Shown here piece by piece: positions 47,376-56,347 of a stretch of 64,000 nucleotides of DNA. Made by a program: the position numbers and the translations under genes. The notes under the pieces were generated by a model. It worked only from the letters and a program-made list of their open reading frames with translations, was not told the DNA's origin and made no database searches. The number at the start of each line of letters is the position of its first letter. Position 1 is the first letter of the stretch. This DNA comes from Ponticoccus alexandrii (GTDB lineage Bacteria; Pseudomonadota; Alphaproteobacteria; Rhodobacterales; Rhodobacteraceae), in assembly GCF_016806125.1 (NCBI RefSeq), contig NZ_CP047166.1:2604001-2668000 (forward strand), written 5' to 3'.

Positions 47376-48115
47376 GCGGGATCCTGATCGTCACCGGGGC
47401 GAGCACCGGTATCGGCGCCGCCACCGCGCGCATGGCGGCCTTCAACGGCTGGCAGCGCATCGTCGTCCATTACGCCAACGACAAGGCAGGGGCCCAAGAG
47501 ACGGCGGCCATGATCGAGAGCATGGGCGCGCAGGCCTATGTGGTGCAGGCCGATGTCTCGAAGCCCAAGGCCGTGGAGAAGATGTTCGCGCAGGTCTCAG
47601 AGATGAAGCCGGGCCGCATCGGGCTGGTGAACAACGCGGGCATCGTGATGGCTGCGGGAAAGCTGGCCGACCTGACGCCCGAACGGGTGGAGAAGGTCTT
47701 TGCCGTCAACGTCTTCGGCGCGATCGAGGTGATCCGCCAGAGCGTCGAAGTGATGCGCGACTGGGGCAAGGGCGGCGCGATCGTCAATATCTCCAGCGCC
47801 GCGGCGCGGCTGGGGGCGGCGAACCAGTATGTCGACTATGCCGCCTCGAAAGGGGCCATCGATTCGCTGACGCTGGGGCTGGCGGACGAACTGGCGCCCG
47901 AGGGCATCCGCGTGAACGCCATCCGCCCCGGGCTGATCGACACGCCGATCCATGCCAAGGGCGGCATCCCCGACCGGCTGGAAAAGATCGGCCACACGCC
48001 GCCGCTGGGCCGCCCCGGCACCGCCGACGAGGTCGCCGAGGCCGCGCTCTGGCTGCTGTCGGAACGCGCCTCCTACGTCACGCGCACCATCGTGGATGTC
48101 GCGGGCGGGCGTTGA
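47372..48115 (+). CDS. Short-chain dehydrogenase/reductase, glucose-dehydrogenase-like
   Basis: This 247-residue NAD(P)-dependent oxidoreductase has the cofactor motif TGASTGIG at 8-15, NNAG at 87-90, the catalytic Ser at 141-142 and YAASK with Tyr156 and Lys160. The end RTIVDVAGGR is typical of classical SDRs. The substrate is not predictable. It is translationally coupled to pepN (ATGA at 47372-47375). Confidence 0.92.
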   Translation: MSGILIVTGASTGIGAATARMAAFNGWQRIVVHYANDKAGAQETAAMIESMGAQAYVVQADVSKPKAVEKMFAQVSEMKPGRIGLVNNAGIVMAAGKLADLTPERVEKVFAVNVFGAIEVIRQSVEVMRDWGKGGAIVNISSAAARLGAANQYVDYAASKGAIDSLTLGLADELAPEGIRVNAIRPGLIDTPIHAKGGIPDRLEKIGHTPPLGRPGTADEVAEAALWLLSERASYVTRTIVDVAGGR

Positions 48116-48151
48116 GCCCCCCGGCCCCGTGCAGCCCTCCCGTTGCGTCAC

Positions 48152-48561
48152 ATGGCCTGCAGGCGCGGCCTGCGGGCCGCGCAAATCATCATAACGGCCT
48201 TGATTGCGGCACTGTCGCTTCGGCTATGGCTGCAGGCGCATTCCTCAATGGTCGCGGCGGTGCTGCTGGCCACGCTGTGCGCGCTCTGGGGTTCGCCGGG
48301 ACCCGACGCCCCTGGCTGACACTGGACGACCGCGCCCTGTGCGGGGGCTCTGGCCGGGTCACCGAAGAGGTTGCGCTGGCCCGGATCGACCGTGTGCACA
48401 TGGACACGCGGCTCGATCTTTCGGTGCGGGTCCGGCTGATCCTGCGCGACGGGTGGCGCGCGCCTCTGCCGCAGGATGCGTTTCCCCCGCCCCGACGGTT
48501 GCACGAGGCGCTGGTTGCACGAGGTGTCCTTGTCGAGAAACATCATTTCGTACTTCTTTAG
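48152..48561 (+). pseudogene. Small membrane protein with probable frameshift
   Basis: Two frames look like halves of one gene. The first (48152-48319) gives two hydrophobic segments (QIIITALIAALSLRLWLQ, then VAAVLLATLCALW) and then stops. The second, in the next frame and coding-like from about 48304 to 48561, begins RRPWLTLDDRALCGG and ends in a compact domain with alternating beta-like pattern (VRVRLILRDGW), like bacterial PH-type domains behind two spans. Joining them needs one extra base near 48300-48310 (a gacccga/gcccc run). It may be a decayed gene, a sequencing error, or a wrongly paired reading; an alternative is a shorter intact gene in the second frame starting at 48226. Confidence 0.5.
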
Positions 48562-48618
48562 GCGGTGCGCGTATGTTTGCCCATTGCTTCCGCAGGTGTG
48601 TGGCTTAAATCGTTAAGT

Positions 48619-48633
48619 CGGCTAGACTAGCCG
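48619..48633. promoter_or_regulatory. Small perfect dyad before the acyltransferase gene
   Basis: cggctag-a-ctagccg lies 55-69 bases before the ATG at 48688 in an otherwise AT-richer leader. A repressor site is possible. Confidence 0.4.
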
Positions 48634-48687
48634 TGACGGCGCGCCTGTCATCCGTATGATACCGAATCGTGATCTTGGGCCAGTGAT

Positions 48688-49551
48688 ATGAAAGACCGCA
48701 TCGACCCCCTGATCGAGGAACGCGCGCCCTGGCTGTTTGCGGACCGCCCGGGCACCCGTCTCTTGCGCGCCGGACTGAATCGCCTTCTCAGCTATGAGAA
48801 GACGCTGGAAATCGGATCCTCGGTCGACCACCTGCCCGCGCAGGAGCTGATGGCCGTGATGGGCGATATGCTGTCCGGCGAGGTCGAGGTCTCGGGGCTG
48901 GGCAACCTGCCCTCGCACGGACCGGCGCTTGTGGTGGCCAACCATCCCACGGGCATCGCCGACGGCATTATCCTGTATCATATCCTGCGGCAGGTCCGCC
49001 CCGACGCCTATTTCTTTGCCAACCACGACATCATCCGCGCGGTTCCGCAGCTTGACGCGATGATTGCCCCGGTCGAATGGCGCAAGGACAAGCGCAGCCA
49101 CGGCAAGACGCGCGAGACCATGGCCTATACCCGGCGCGCCGTGGCCGAGGGCCGGCTGGGCGTGATCTTTCCCTCGGGGCGGCTGGCGAAACGGCGCGGC
49201 CTGCGGCTGTACGAACGTCCATGGATGGCCTCTGCCGCGATGATCGCCCGCAAGTTCGACCTGCCGGTGATCCCGATCAACATCCGCGCGCGGAATTCGG
49301 TGCTGTTCTACCTCTTCGACCTGATCCATCCGACCCTGCGGGACATCACCCTGTTCCACGAGACGCTGAACAAGGCGCGCCAGCCCTTCCTCGTGCGGGT
49401 CGGCGAACCGATTTCCGCCTCTGCGCTGCCCGCGAAATCCGAGGACGGGATCGAGATGCTGCGCCGCGCCACGCTGGCCCTTGGCGGACCCAAGGGAACC
49501 GGGCTGTCGCTGGTCGATGCCACCCGCCGCCCCAGCTGGCTGAAGGTCTGA
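48688..49551 (+). CDS. Lysophospholipid/1-acylglycerol-phosphate acyltransferase family protein
   Basis: This 287-residue protein belongs to the PlsC-like acyltransferases. The catalytic block is ANHPTGIADG; the acid lies one place further than HX4D, which is normal for the hemolysin/ornithine-lipid branch (HPxGxxDG). The acceptor motif is IFPSGRLAKRRG. It would acylate a lysophospholipid or an amino-lipid at the inner membrane. It stands alone and is followed by a bidirectional terminator. Confidence 0.87.
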   Translation: MKDRIDPLIEERAPWLFADRPGTRLLRAGLNRLLSYEKTLEIGSSVDHLPAQELMAVMGDMLSGEVEVSGLGNLPSHGPALVVANHPTGIADGIILYHILRQVRPDAYFFANHDIIRAVPQLDAMIAPVEWRKDKRSHGKTRETMAYTRRAVAEGRLGVIFPSGRLAKRRGLRLYERPWMASAAMIARKFDLPVIPINIRARNSVLFYLFDLIHPTLRDITLFHETLNKARQPFLVRVGEPISASALPAKSEDGIEMLRRATLALGGPKGTGLSLVDATRRPSWLKV

Positions 49552-49671
49552 CGCTCTTCCCGACATGAGCCGAAAGCCGTGGCCGCGCTCTGACAGCGCC
49601 GCCATGTTTCGATACAATCGATCCGAACAAGCCGCACAGGGCTGTCGCCGCGCATCGGACCGCCAGAGGCG

Positions 49672-49706
49672 AAAAGGCCGCGCTCCTTCAGGAGACGCGG
49701 CCTTTT
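49672..49706. terminator. Bidirectional terminator
   Basis: aaaaggccgcg/cgcggcctttt forms an 11-bp stem extended by ctcc/ggag with one bulge and loop ttca; A-run and T-run flank it on both sides. It lies between the convergent acyltransferase and lytic transglycosylase genes. Confidence 0.87.
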
Positions 49707-49738
49707 CCTTGTGTCCTGTCCGACCTGCCCGCCGGGCG

Positions 49739-50548
49739 TCAGAAACGCGCGTGCGACTGCGACGAGATGATCTCGGCGGCGTTCAACCCGGGCTTTTTCG
49801 CGAGCATCTCGGGCCGGGCGGCGGGGGTCTGCGGTTCCGGCCCGATGTGATCGGGGCGCGCCACCGGTTTCAGCGAGGAAAACAGCCCCGAGCAATAGGG
49901 TTGCTTGCGGGTCCATGCCTTCATGTCGGCGCGTTTCTTGGCGGAATGGAACGGCCCCCAGTCAGCGGCCACGCCGCGCATCCCGGCGCTGATCACGCGG
50001 TCGCGCTTGACCGTCTTGGCCATGATCCTGAGCGCGCAGGAGAGGTTATCCTCGGGGTCCTTCAGAGCCTCGCCGCTGCGCGCCTTGCAGCCATAGCCGC
50101 GCGCCGTGGCAGGCAGGATCTGCGTCAGCCCGTACCACTTTCCGCCACCACCGACGGCACTGGGGCGGTGGGTGCTCTCGTGCCAAGCCAGAGCCGAGAT
50201 CAGGCCGACCCAGAAGGCCTCGCGCACTTCGCGGGGGGCGTGGGGATAGGCCGGGCAGTACTCGGCGATATCACGCGGCACGATGTCCGGCAGGACCGTG
50301 GCATGGGTCTTCAGCGCAGAGAGGGTGGCAAGGGTCCAGCTTTTCCGGCCCGAGGTCTTGTCCCAGCGGGCGGCGGGGATGACCATCCGGCGAGCAACCG
50401 GGCGAAGCGACGTCTTCACCGCTTGCTCGGACACCTCGGGCACAACTATCGCTTCAGGTTCTGGCAGCGGGGCCAGAGGGGTCTGAACCGGATTGGCCGA
50501 GGCCTGAGCAGCGAGAAGCGTGAATAGTATGGCAGCTATACGCATCAT
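49739..50548 (-). CDS. Periplasmic lytic transglycosylase (SLT domain)
   Basis: The 269-residue protein has a signal peptide (residues 1-18, ending ASA), a Pro-rich linker and a soluble lytic transglycosylase fold. The catalytic Glu is Glu124 in AWHESTHRPSAVG, followed by the GKWYGLTQILPATARGYG block. It cleaves peptidoglycan glycans with formation of anhydro-muramic ends. The C-terminal 60 residues are Pro/Lys-rich without a known domain. The start is ATG at 50548 or 50545. Confidence 0.87.
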   Translation of the reverse strand: MMRIAAILFTLLAAQASANPVQTPLAPLPEPEAIVVPEVSEQAVKTSLRPVARRMVIPAARWDKTSGRKSWTLATLSALKTHATVLPDIVPRDIAEYCPAYPHAPREVREAFWVGLISALAWHESTHRPSAVGGGGKWYGLTQILPATARGYGCKARSGEALKDPEDNLSCALRIMAKTVKRDRVISAGMRGVAADWGPFHSAKKRADMKAWTRKQPYCSGLFSSLKPVARPDHIGPEPQTPAARPEMLAKKPGLNAAEIISSQSHARF

Positions 50549-50770
50549 GATCCCGGCAAGCTGCTACGAAGCGGCTCTTGTTGCAAGTGATGCAATTTGT
50601 CGCAACGGCGCGGGCCAATCTGCAGGCCGTCGAAACGTCCTTTGCCGGGGGCGCGAACAGAGGCGCGAAGGGGCCGGAGGAAGGCCCGGGCAATTCCCGG
50701 AACGCGCCGCCTTTTGGTCACAGTGGCGGGGCATTTTGACGGGCGAAGTTCCTGTCCGAGTAGCGCCTTC

Positions 50771-52015
50771 ATGCGACCCTTTTCCACCGGATTCTCCGCC
50801 CTTCGCACAGCCCTGAACCGGCCGGGCCAGCCCGGGGCAATCGCGCGCCGCAGCACCGGCGCAACGGGCCTCGGGCCGCTGCGGCCACGGGTGGAGATCC
50901 CGGTTTGCGACCCCTGTCCCGAAACCGCAGCCCGGGACAAGCACCTGTCACGGGGGCGTTTTCTGGCCCGGCAGGATGCATGGGACAGGCTTGCGGCAGA
51001 GTTTCACACCGCCGAGCGCGACCGCCATATGACCCCCGGCCTGCTGCCGGTGGCAGGGCTTCTTGCCAGCGGTGCGCGGGCCGATGTGATGGCGGTCGCC
51101 CGTTGCGCCGTGCAACGCACGGAACCGCGCCGCGCCCGCGCGGTTCTTGCCGCGCTCGACCTCTCCATGGAAGAACAGCCGGACTGTCCGGCCATCGCCT
51201 ATGTCGCCGCCATGGCCCATGTCGATCTGGCCCGGGACTGGCGCGGCGCCTCGCCGCCGGGCGGCCTGTCGCCTCAGCGGAGAGACGCCTATAACTGGCA
51301 CATGCGCCGCGCCGCCGGGCTGGCGGACCGCTACGACCCATTCGAATGCGAATCGCCGGCATGGGCCGAGGTGCGCTGCGCCCTGCTTGAGGCCGATCCC
51401 CGGCCCGGCCTGCGCGCCGCCGACGACTTCGAGGATCTGATCGACCTCGCCCCCCTTGCTGTCGGTCACTACACGGCCTTGGGCCGCGCCATGCGGCCCA
51501 AGGCCTTTGGCAGCTGGGAAATGCTGGAACGGCAGGCCCGCCGCACCGCCGAACGCACCCGCGACCTCTGGGGCGCGGGCGGCTACGCATGGGTCTATAT
51601 CGGCGCGCTGGAGGCCGACGCGGAGGCCGAGCGGCGGCTGGATGCCGAGTACTTCGCCGAGGGTCTGCACGACATCCTCGCCCGCCAGCCGAGCCAACAC
51701 ATGGCCAACCGGCTGGCCGCCTTCGCAGGCCTGACCATGGGCGGGCCTTCCAGGACCGGCAGCGCGCGCCGCCGCATCGCCGACAGTCTTGGCTGGATCA
51801 CGCAGGACCACCTGCGCGAGTTGCACCCCCGGGTCTGGGCCCTTGCGCCGATGCCGGGCCGCGCGCATCCCGCCGAGACCGAGGCAGAGGATATGGTCCG
51901 CAGGGGCCGCATCCGCGCCATGTCGAGCCTCGCCGAATTCTACGCCCCGGCACTGCAATCCGGACACTGCCTCGTCTTCGGCCCCAAAGGCATGAGCCTG
52001 ATGCGCGGCACCTGA
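50771..52015 (+). CDS. Hypothetical helical protein, 414 residues
   Basis: I do not recognise this protein. It is soluble, largely helical, rich in Ala and Arg, with a CDPC motif near residue 46 and repeated helix-turn patterns in the middle ([21 protein letters not shown]) that resemble a TPR-like solenoid without clear repeats. The first 35 residues look unstructured. The ATG at 50771 gives the shortest plausible N-terminus; open frame continues upstream. It is monocistronic between the transglycosylase and gatB genes. Codon use and GC pattern are those of real genes here. Confidence 0.65.
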   Translation: MRPFSTGFSALRTALNRPGQPGAIARRSTGATGLGPLRPRVEIPVCDPCPETAARDKHLSRGRFLARQDAWDRLAAEFHTAERDRHMTPGLLPVAGLLASGARADVMAVARCAVQRTEPRRARAVLAALDLSMEEQPDCPAIAYVAAMAHVDLARDWRGASPPGGLSPQRRDAYNWHMRRAAGLADRYDPFECESPAWAEVRCALLEADPRPGLRAADDFEDLIDLAPLAVGHYTALGRAMRPKAFGSWEMLERQARRTAERTRDLWGAGGYAWVYIGALEADAEAERRLDAEYFAEGLHDILARQPSQHMANRLAAFAGLTMGGPSRTGSARRRIADSLGWITQDHLRELHPRVWALAPMPGRAHPAETEAEDMVRRGRIRAMSSLAEFYAPALQSGHCLVFGPKGMSLMRGT

Positions 52016-52184
52016 CGCGCCCGCGGCATCGTCCTTCAGCCTGCCGCTCTGCCTTATCGATGCATCCCTCTGCCCCCGATGCAGGCACGCGTCGGACACC
52101 GCTGTCCTGCGCGCCAGCCCTGCCCCTTGCCCAGAGCGTCCGCGCGCAGTAGACCGCTTGCCAAATCCGAGACGAGAGGCGGCC

Positions 52185-53702
52185 ATGCTGGACCTGACAT
52201 TCGAGACCCCGAAACCCAAGGTGATCGCGGGCGCAAAGCACGACTGGGAACTGGTCATCGGGATGGAGGTCCACGCGCAGGTGGCCTCTCAGGCGAAGCT
52301 CTTCTCGGGCGCCTCGACCAAGTTCGGCGCCGAGCCCAACGCCAACGTGTCCTTCGTGGACGCGGCGATGCCCGGCATGCTGCCCGTCATAAACGAATAC
52401 TGCATCGAGCAGGCGGTGCGCACCGGCCTTGGCCTGAAGGCGGCGATCAACCTGAAATCCGCCTTCGACCGCAAGAACTACTTCTATCCCGACCTGCCGC
52501 AGGGCTACCAGATCTCGCAGCTCTATCACCCGCTGGTCGGCGAGGGCGAGATCATCGTCGACATGGAGCCGGGGATCGCCCGCAAGGTGCGGATCGAGCG
52601 CATCCACGTCGAGCAGGACGCGGGCAAGTCGATCCACGACATGGATCCGAACATGTCCTTCGTGGACCTCAACCGCACCGGCGTCGCCCTGATGGAGATC
52701 GTCAGCCGCCCCGACATTCGCGGCCCCGAAGAGGCCGCCGCCTATATCGCCAAGCTGCGCCAGATCCTGCGCTATCTCGGCACCTGCGACGGCAACATGC
52801 AGAACGGCAACCTGCGCGCGGACGTCAACGTCTCTATCTGCCGCCCCGGGCAGTACGAGAAGTATCAGGAAACGCAGGATTTCAGCCATCTCGGCACGCG
52901 CTGCGAGATCAAGAACATGAATTCCATGCGCTTCATCCAGATGGCCATCGACGTCGAGGCCAAGCGCCAGATCGCCATCGTCGAGAACGGCGGCAAGGTC
53001 GATCAGGAAACCCGCCTGTACGATCCCGACAAGAACGAGACGCGGTCGATGCGGTCCAAGGAAGAGGCGCACGACTACCGCTACTTCCCCTGCCCCGACC
53101 TGCTGCCGCTGGAGATCGAGCAGGGCTGGGTCGATGACATCGCCGCCTCTCTGCCGGAGCTGCCGGACGAGAAGAAGGCGCGTTTCGTCAAGGACTTCGG
53201 CCTGTCGGATTACGACGCGGGCGTGCTGACCGCCGAGGTGGTGAACGCCAATTTCTTCGAAAAGGTCGCGGCGGGCGCCGGCGACGGCAAGCTGGCCGCC
53301 AACTGGGTCATCAACGAGCTTTTCGGGCGCCTGAAGAAGGACGACAAGGGCATCGAGGACAGCCCCGTGTCGCCGGACCAGCTGGCCGGGGTGATCCGCC
53401 TGATCAAGGCCGACACGATTTCGGGCAAGATGGCCAAGGACCTCTTCGAGATCGTCTATACCGAAGGCGGCAACCCCGAAGAGATCGCCGAGGCGCGCGG
53501 CATGAAGCAGGTCACCGACACCGGCGCCATCGAGGCCGCGGTGGACGAGATCATCGCCGCCAACCCCGCGCAGGTCGAGAAGGCCAAGCAGAACCCCAAG
53601 CTGGCGGGCTGGTTCGTCGGTCAGGTGATGAAGGCCACGGGCGGCAAGGCCAACCCCAAGGCCGTCAACGAACTGGTGGCGAAGAAGCTGGCCGAGGCAT
53701 GA
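52185..53702 (+). CDS. gatB: Asp-tRNA(Asn)/Glu-tRNA(Gln) amidotransferase subunit B
   Basis: GatB (505 residues) is the tRNA-binding and kinase-type subunit of GatCAB, which amidates Glu-tRNA(Gln) and Asp-tRNA(Asn). The opening [30 protein letters not shown] and [13 protein letters not shown] are diagnostic, and the YqeY-like tail domain is complete. GAGAGG lies before the ATG at 52185. gatA and gatC are not in the window, so the subunits are encoded apart. Confidence 0.97.
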   Translation: MLDLTFETPKPKVIAGAKHDWELVIGMEVHAQVASQAKLFSGASTKFGAEPNANVSFVDAAMPGMLPVINEYCIEQAVRTGLGLKAAINLKSAFDRKNYFYPDLPQGYQISQLYHPLVGEGEIIVDMEPGIARKVRIERIHVEQDAGKSIHDMDPNMSFVDLNRTGVALMEIVSRPDIRGPEEAAAYIAKLRQILRYLGTCDGNMQNGNLRADVNVSICRPGQYEKYQETQDFSHLGTRCEIKNMNSMRFIQMAIDVEAKRQIAIVENGGKVDQETRLYDPDKNETRSMRSKEEAHDYRYFPCPDLLPLEIEQGWVDDIAASLPELPDEKKARFVKDFGLSDYDAGVLTAEVVNANFFEKVAAGAGDGKLAANWVINELFGRLKKDDKGIEDSPVSPDQLAGVIRLIKADTISGKMAKDLFEIVYTEGGNPEEIAEARGMKQVTDTGAIEAAVDEIIAANPAQVEKAKQNPKLAGWFVGQVMKATGGKANPKAVNELVAKKLAEA

Positions 53703-53750
53703 GCCCGGCCTGCCGCCCCTTCGCGGCTGCGGTGCGGCGGGGGCCGTGAC

Positions 53751-53984
53751 ATGGAACCCCGCCTGCGCGACACGCTTATGGTCCATAACGAGCGCGTCAA
53801 GCTGCTGGCGGGCTTTGCCAATGCGGTCGCTCTGGGCCTGATCGGCTTCGCGATCCTGCGCCCCTTGACCGAAAATTCACTGCACGTAAACTCTCTGACC
53901 ATAGGCTGGGGCCTTGCCGGACTGGCATTGCACGGGCTTTCGCACTATATACTGGGCATGCTGCGCAAGGAGAGACCGGAATGA
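53751..53984 (+). CDS. Small two-span membrane protein
   Basis: This 77-residue protein has two hydrophobic segments (about residues 19-37 and 46-70) with a short loop between and a charged end. I do not recognise the family. It begins 48 bases after gatB, and its stop overlaps the ATG of another tiny membrane protein (ATGA at 53981-53984), so the two are made together. Ribosome binding is weak for the first gene, suggesting coupling to upstream translation. Confidence 0.68.
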   Translation: MEPRLRDTLMVHNERVKLLAGFANAVALGLIGFAILRPLTENSLHVNSLTIGWGLAGLALHGLSHYILGMLRKERPE

Positions 53985-54115
53985 CAGGCTTCGAGATCGC
54001 GATCCCGCTGATTGCCTTCGCCGTCGTGGGCCTTGGCATCGTCCTGCTGAAGCGGGAAACCCGCCGCATCGACGGCTGGCTGGACAGCAAGCGCCCTTCT
54101 CACCCTGCCGAATGA
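53981..54115 (+). CDS. Tiny single-span membrane protein, 44 residues
   Basis: The 44 codons give one N-terminal span (about residues 3-23, IAIPLIAFAVVGLGIVLL) and a basic amphipathic tail (KRETRRIDGWLDSKR). The ATGA overlap with the preceding gene at 53981-53984 and GGAGAG just upstream support expression. Tail and span suggest an accessory subunit; no family is recognised. Confidence 0.65.
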   Translation: MTGFEIAIPLIAFAVVGLGIVLLKRETRRIDGWLDSKRPSHPAE

Positions 54116-54543
54116 CGCCGCGCCCCGGCGCGCTGCAATCACGCTGAATATGCTTATGAATGACGCAGGGTCAGGATTCCCATACTGACAAATAGCCTTA
54201 GTCCGTGTTAACGTCTGGTCAAGGCCTTCGGATTGTCGGAGACCCAGTCTCAGGATTGCTCGGGGCGCCACGACCAAGGATTTTGCTGGGGTTTTTTGGA
54301 CCTTTTTTCGACGCATCGGGGGCGCGGCCGCAGGGCCCCGCCCCTTATTCCTGCCGGTTCCCCGCAGCCCGGCCACGGCCCACTGTTCCGGCCATGTGAT
54401 TCGATCACCGGCCCACCGCCCGGATCAGGCCCGCAAACAGGTCACGCGTACCGGGGCGCTGCCGTTTCGCGCCTCATGAACGATATTCCCGACGACATCG
54501 CGATGACCTCCAGTCCGGCGGAGGTCATCGCGCACAGCGCCGC
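54116..54543. other. Longest gene-free stretch: possible small RNA and bolA terminator
   Basis: These 428 bases contain no protein gene I can support. A promoter-like pair, ctgaca (54185-54190) and ttaacg (54208-54213) with 17-base spacing, is followed by two T6 runs at 54292-54297 and 54303-54308, so a transcript of about 90 bases is possible. A 13-bp hairpin at the right end belongs to bolA. Confidence 0.45.
54499..54532 (-). terminator. 13-bp perfect hairpin behind bolA
   Basis: cgcgatgacctcc/ggaggtcatcgcg with an 8-base loop lies 11 bases after the bolA stop (minus strand). The right arm carries ggagg, so in the plus direction the hairpin would hide an anti-SD-like word. There is no T-run. 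Confidence 0.72.
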
Positions 54544-54798
54544 TCAGGCGTCGATGTCGAAGGACAGCGCGTGGATGCGCGTCGTCAGATCCCCCAGCGC
54601 CGCATGCATGGCGCGATGCCGGGCCACGCGGCTTTGCCCCGCGAACCCCGGCGCGCGGATCGTGACGTGAAAATGGCTCTCGCCGGTGCCGTCATAGCCC
54701 GCATGGGACGCGTGACGCTCGCTGTCGTTGCGGATATCCAGCCGGGTCGGCGCAAAGGCCTCTTCCAGCTTTCGGCGCATTTCTTCTGCTCGTGACAT
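54544..54798 (-). CDS. BolA family transcription/iron-sulfur regulator
   Basis: This 84-residue protein has the BolA pattern: an N-terminal helix, NDSERHASHAG, then SHFHVTIRAPGF and the helix RVARHRAMHAALGDL with the conserved His. BolA proteins pair with monothiol glutaredoxins around a 2Fe-2S cluster and affect iron handling and cell shape. It is divergent from the J-domain gene 73 bases away, an adjacency common in Rhodobacteraceae. Confidence 0.92.
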   Translation of the reverse strand: MSRAEEMRRKLEEAFAPTRLDIRNDSERHASHAGYDGTGESHFHVTIRAPGFAGQSRVARHRAMHAALGDLTTRIHALSFDIDA

Positions 54799-54871
54799 TT
54801 TGCGGTCTGCCCCCTGTCATTGCCTCGCAGATAGTCTATGCTCTGGCGTCCGAGTCGAGAAGAGGTGCCTT

Positions 54872-55498
54872 ATGAGCAGATCAGATCCCTTCGGGTTCGA
54901 CATGTCCGTGAAGTCCGCGAAGAAGAAAAACCCGCGTGGACGCAAGAGCATGACCGGCGAGTCCGAGACCTCCACCCGCGTTTGCGACCATCCCGGCTGC
55001 GAAGAGGCGGGCAAGTTCCGCGCGCCCAAGGCACCCGATGTTTTGGATGATTTCTACTGGTTCTGCCGCGACCACGTGCGCGAGTACAATGCCAAGTGGT
55101 CGTTCTTCGAAGGCAAGACAGAGGCCGAGATGAACGCGCAGGAAAGCGCGGACAAGGTCTGGGAGCGCAAGACCAAGGACTGGCGCGACCCCGAAGCGAA
55201 GGCATGGGCCCGGCTGGGCATCGAGGACCCGCATCAGGTGCTGGGCGACAATGCCACGCGCAATCCCGGACGGCAGAAGCCCGGCGGCGGGCGCAAGCTG
55301 CCCCCGACCGAGAAGCGCGCGCTGGAGATCCTCGAGGCCGAGGATGCGCTCACCAAGGTCGAGATCCGCAAGGCCTACAAGAAGCTCATCAAGGTGCTGC
55401 ACCCGGACATGAACGGCGGCGACCGCAGCCAGGAAGAACAGCTGCAAGAGGTTGTCTGGGCATGGGATCAAATCAAGGACTCGCGCAGCTTCAAGTGA
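54872..55498 (+). CDS. J-domain (DnaJ-like) co-chaperone
   Basis: The 208-residue protein has its J domain at the C-terminus (about 149-208) with the catalytic HPD at 177-179 in VLHPDMNGG, not at the N-terminus as in DnaJ. The first part holds Cys38, His40, Cys43, Cys65 and His68, a possible metal site (RVCDHPGCEE, WFCRDH). It should stimulate an Hsp70 ATPase. AGAGG precedes the ATG. It is divergent from the bolA gene; a role in iron-sulfur work is possible by association only. Confidence 0.9.
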   Translation: MSRSDPFGFDMSVKSAKKKNPRGRKSMTGESETSTRVCDHPGCEEAGKFRAPKAPDVLDDFYWFCRDHVREYNAKWSFFEGKTEAEMNAQESADKVWERKTKDWRDPEAKAWARLGIEDPHQVLGDNATRNPGRQKPGGGRKLPPTEKRALEILEAEDALTKVEIRKAYKKLIKVLHPDMNGGDRSQEEQLQEVVWAWDQIKDSRSFK

Positions 55499-55583
55499 GG
55501 CCGCGCCCGGAAAGGGCGTGCCACGGGATCAGCGCCGGCCAACCGGGCAATTGCACTGGACTTGCCGAACATGGATGACAGAC

Positions 55584-55615
55584 GGGCGGCGCCACGGGGC
55601 CGCCCTTTTCTTTTT
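55584..55615 (+). terminator. Intrinsic terminator with T-run
   Basis: The stem gggcggc/gccgccc (55584-55590 with 55599-55605) is followed by ttttcttttt. It is about 85 bases after the J-domain gene's stop and probably ends its transcript. Confidence 0.8.
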
Positions 55616-55739
55616 CATGACGCCCCTCAGGCGCTTTCGGCGGTTCATCCACCCCAGCGGGAAAAGCCATCCGACCCCGCAACCCCTACCGAGGCTGCCC
55701 CCGGCCGCGACAAAGCCTCTTCAGCCAGAACACTATCAA

Positions 55740-55766
55740 AATTAATCTACCTAAGGTTGATTAATT
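55740..55766. promoter_or_regulatory. AT-rich inverted repeat
   Basis: aattaatc and gattaatt are perfect 8-base arms around an 11-base centre, embedded in a clearly AT-rich patch (about 55730-55770) of a GC-rich genome. A promoter or operator is likely. Confidence 0.5.
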
Positions 55767-55864
55767 TCTGGACAGCTATCGCAACGGCGTGCAATCCTCC
55801 AACCATGGGCCCAGAGCTCCTCCACTCACGAACAGGGGCACCCGCAGCCATCCGGGTGCCCTTT
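55766..55864 (+). ncRNA. Candidate small RNA ended by a perfect hairpin
   Basis: From the AT-rich patch to the hairpin gggcacccg/cgggtgccc at 55836-55861 plus ttt lies about 100 bases without a convincing ORF. Two cctcc-type words (about 55795 and 55817) could pair with ribosome binding sites. Support is only structural. Confidence 0.35.
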
Positions 55865-55891
55865 CATCTGTCCGCACATCATCTGCCCCGT

Positions 55892-56347
55892 TCAGGCCGG
55901 GCGGAAGGTCATCGCGATCCCATTGATGCAGTGCCGCTTGCCGGTCGGCGCCGGGCCGTCATCGAAAATATGGCCCATGTGGCTGCCGCAGCGACGGCAG
56001 TGGCACTCGGTGCGTGTCACAAACAGCTTGCGGTCCGGTTTGGTCTCGATCGCATTCGGCAAGGCCTGCCAGAACGACGGCCAGCCGGTGCCGCTGTCGA
56101 ACTTGTGCTTGGATGAATACAGAGGCAGGTCGCAGCCCTTGCACAGGAAGCTGCCCGCGCGCTTCTCGTCATTCAGCGGCGAGGTAAAGGCGCGTTCGGT
56201 CCCTTCCTCGCGCATGACCTGAAACTCGGCCTTGGTCAGCATCGCGCGCCATTCCTCGCGGCTGCGGCTGACCTCAAAGGCCGCAAGGGCGGGCTGGCTG
56301 AGGGCGGGCAGCGCCAGGGCGCCCGTCAGAAAGATACGGCGTTTCAT
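55892..56347 (-). CDS. msrB: Periplasmic methionine-R-sulfoxide reductase MsrB
   Basis: MsrB (151 residues) reduces the R-form of methionine sulfoxide. A Tat-like signal (MKRRIFLTGALALPAL) directs it to the periplasm, unlike most MsrB. Zinc cysteines are Cys69/Cys72 (CKGC) and Cys117/Cys120 (CRRC); catalytic Cys140 is in RHCINGIAM. The ATG at 56347 has AGGAGG nine bases upstream, which excludes the longer in-frame start at 56410. Exported MsrB fits repair of oxidised surface proteins. Confidence 0.94.
   Translation of the reverse strand: MKRRIFLTGALALPALSQPALAAFEVSRSREEWRAMLTKAEFQVMREEGTERAFTSPLNDEKRAGSFLCKGCDLPLYSSKHKFDSGTGWPSFWQALPNAIETKPDRKLFVTRTECHCRRCGSHMGHIFDDGPAPTGKRHCINGIAMTFRPA

Larger units (their letters stand above)
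55499..55891. other. Gene-free region with two terminators and AT-rich dyad
   Basis: These 393 bases lie between the J-domain gene and convergent msrB. They contain a terminator (55584-55615), an AT-rich inverted repeat (55740-55766) and a second terminator (55836-55864), in that order on the plus strand. Promoter-like AT richness followed by a terminator about 100 bases on suggests a small RNA. Confidence 0.55.

Noticed and set aside
48940-48966. Acid displaced by one place in the PlsC-like motif NHPTGIADG
   Set aside because: This spacing is normal for the hemolysin/ornithine-lipid acyltransferase branch.
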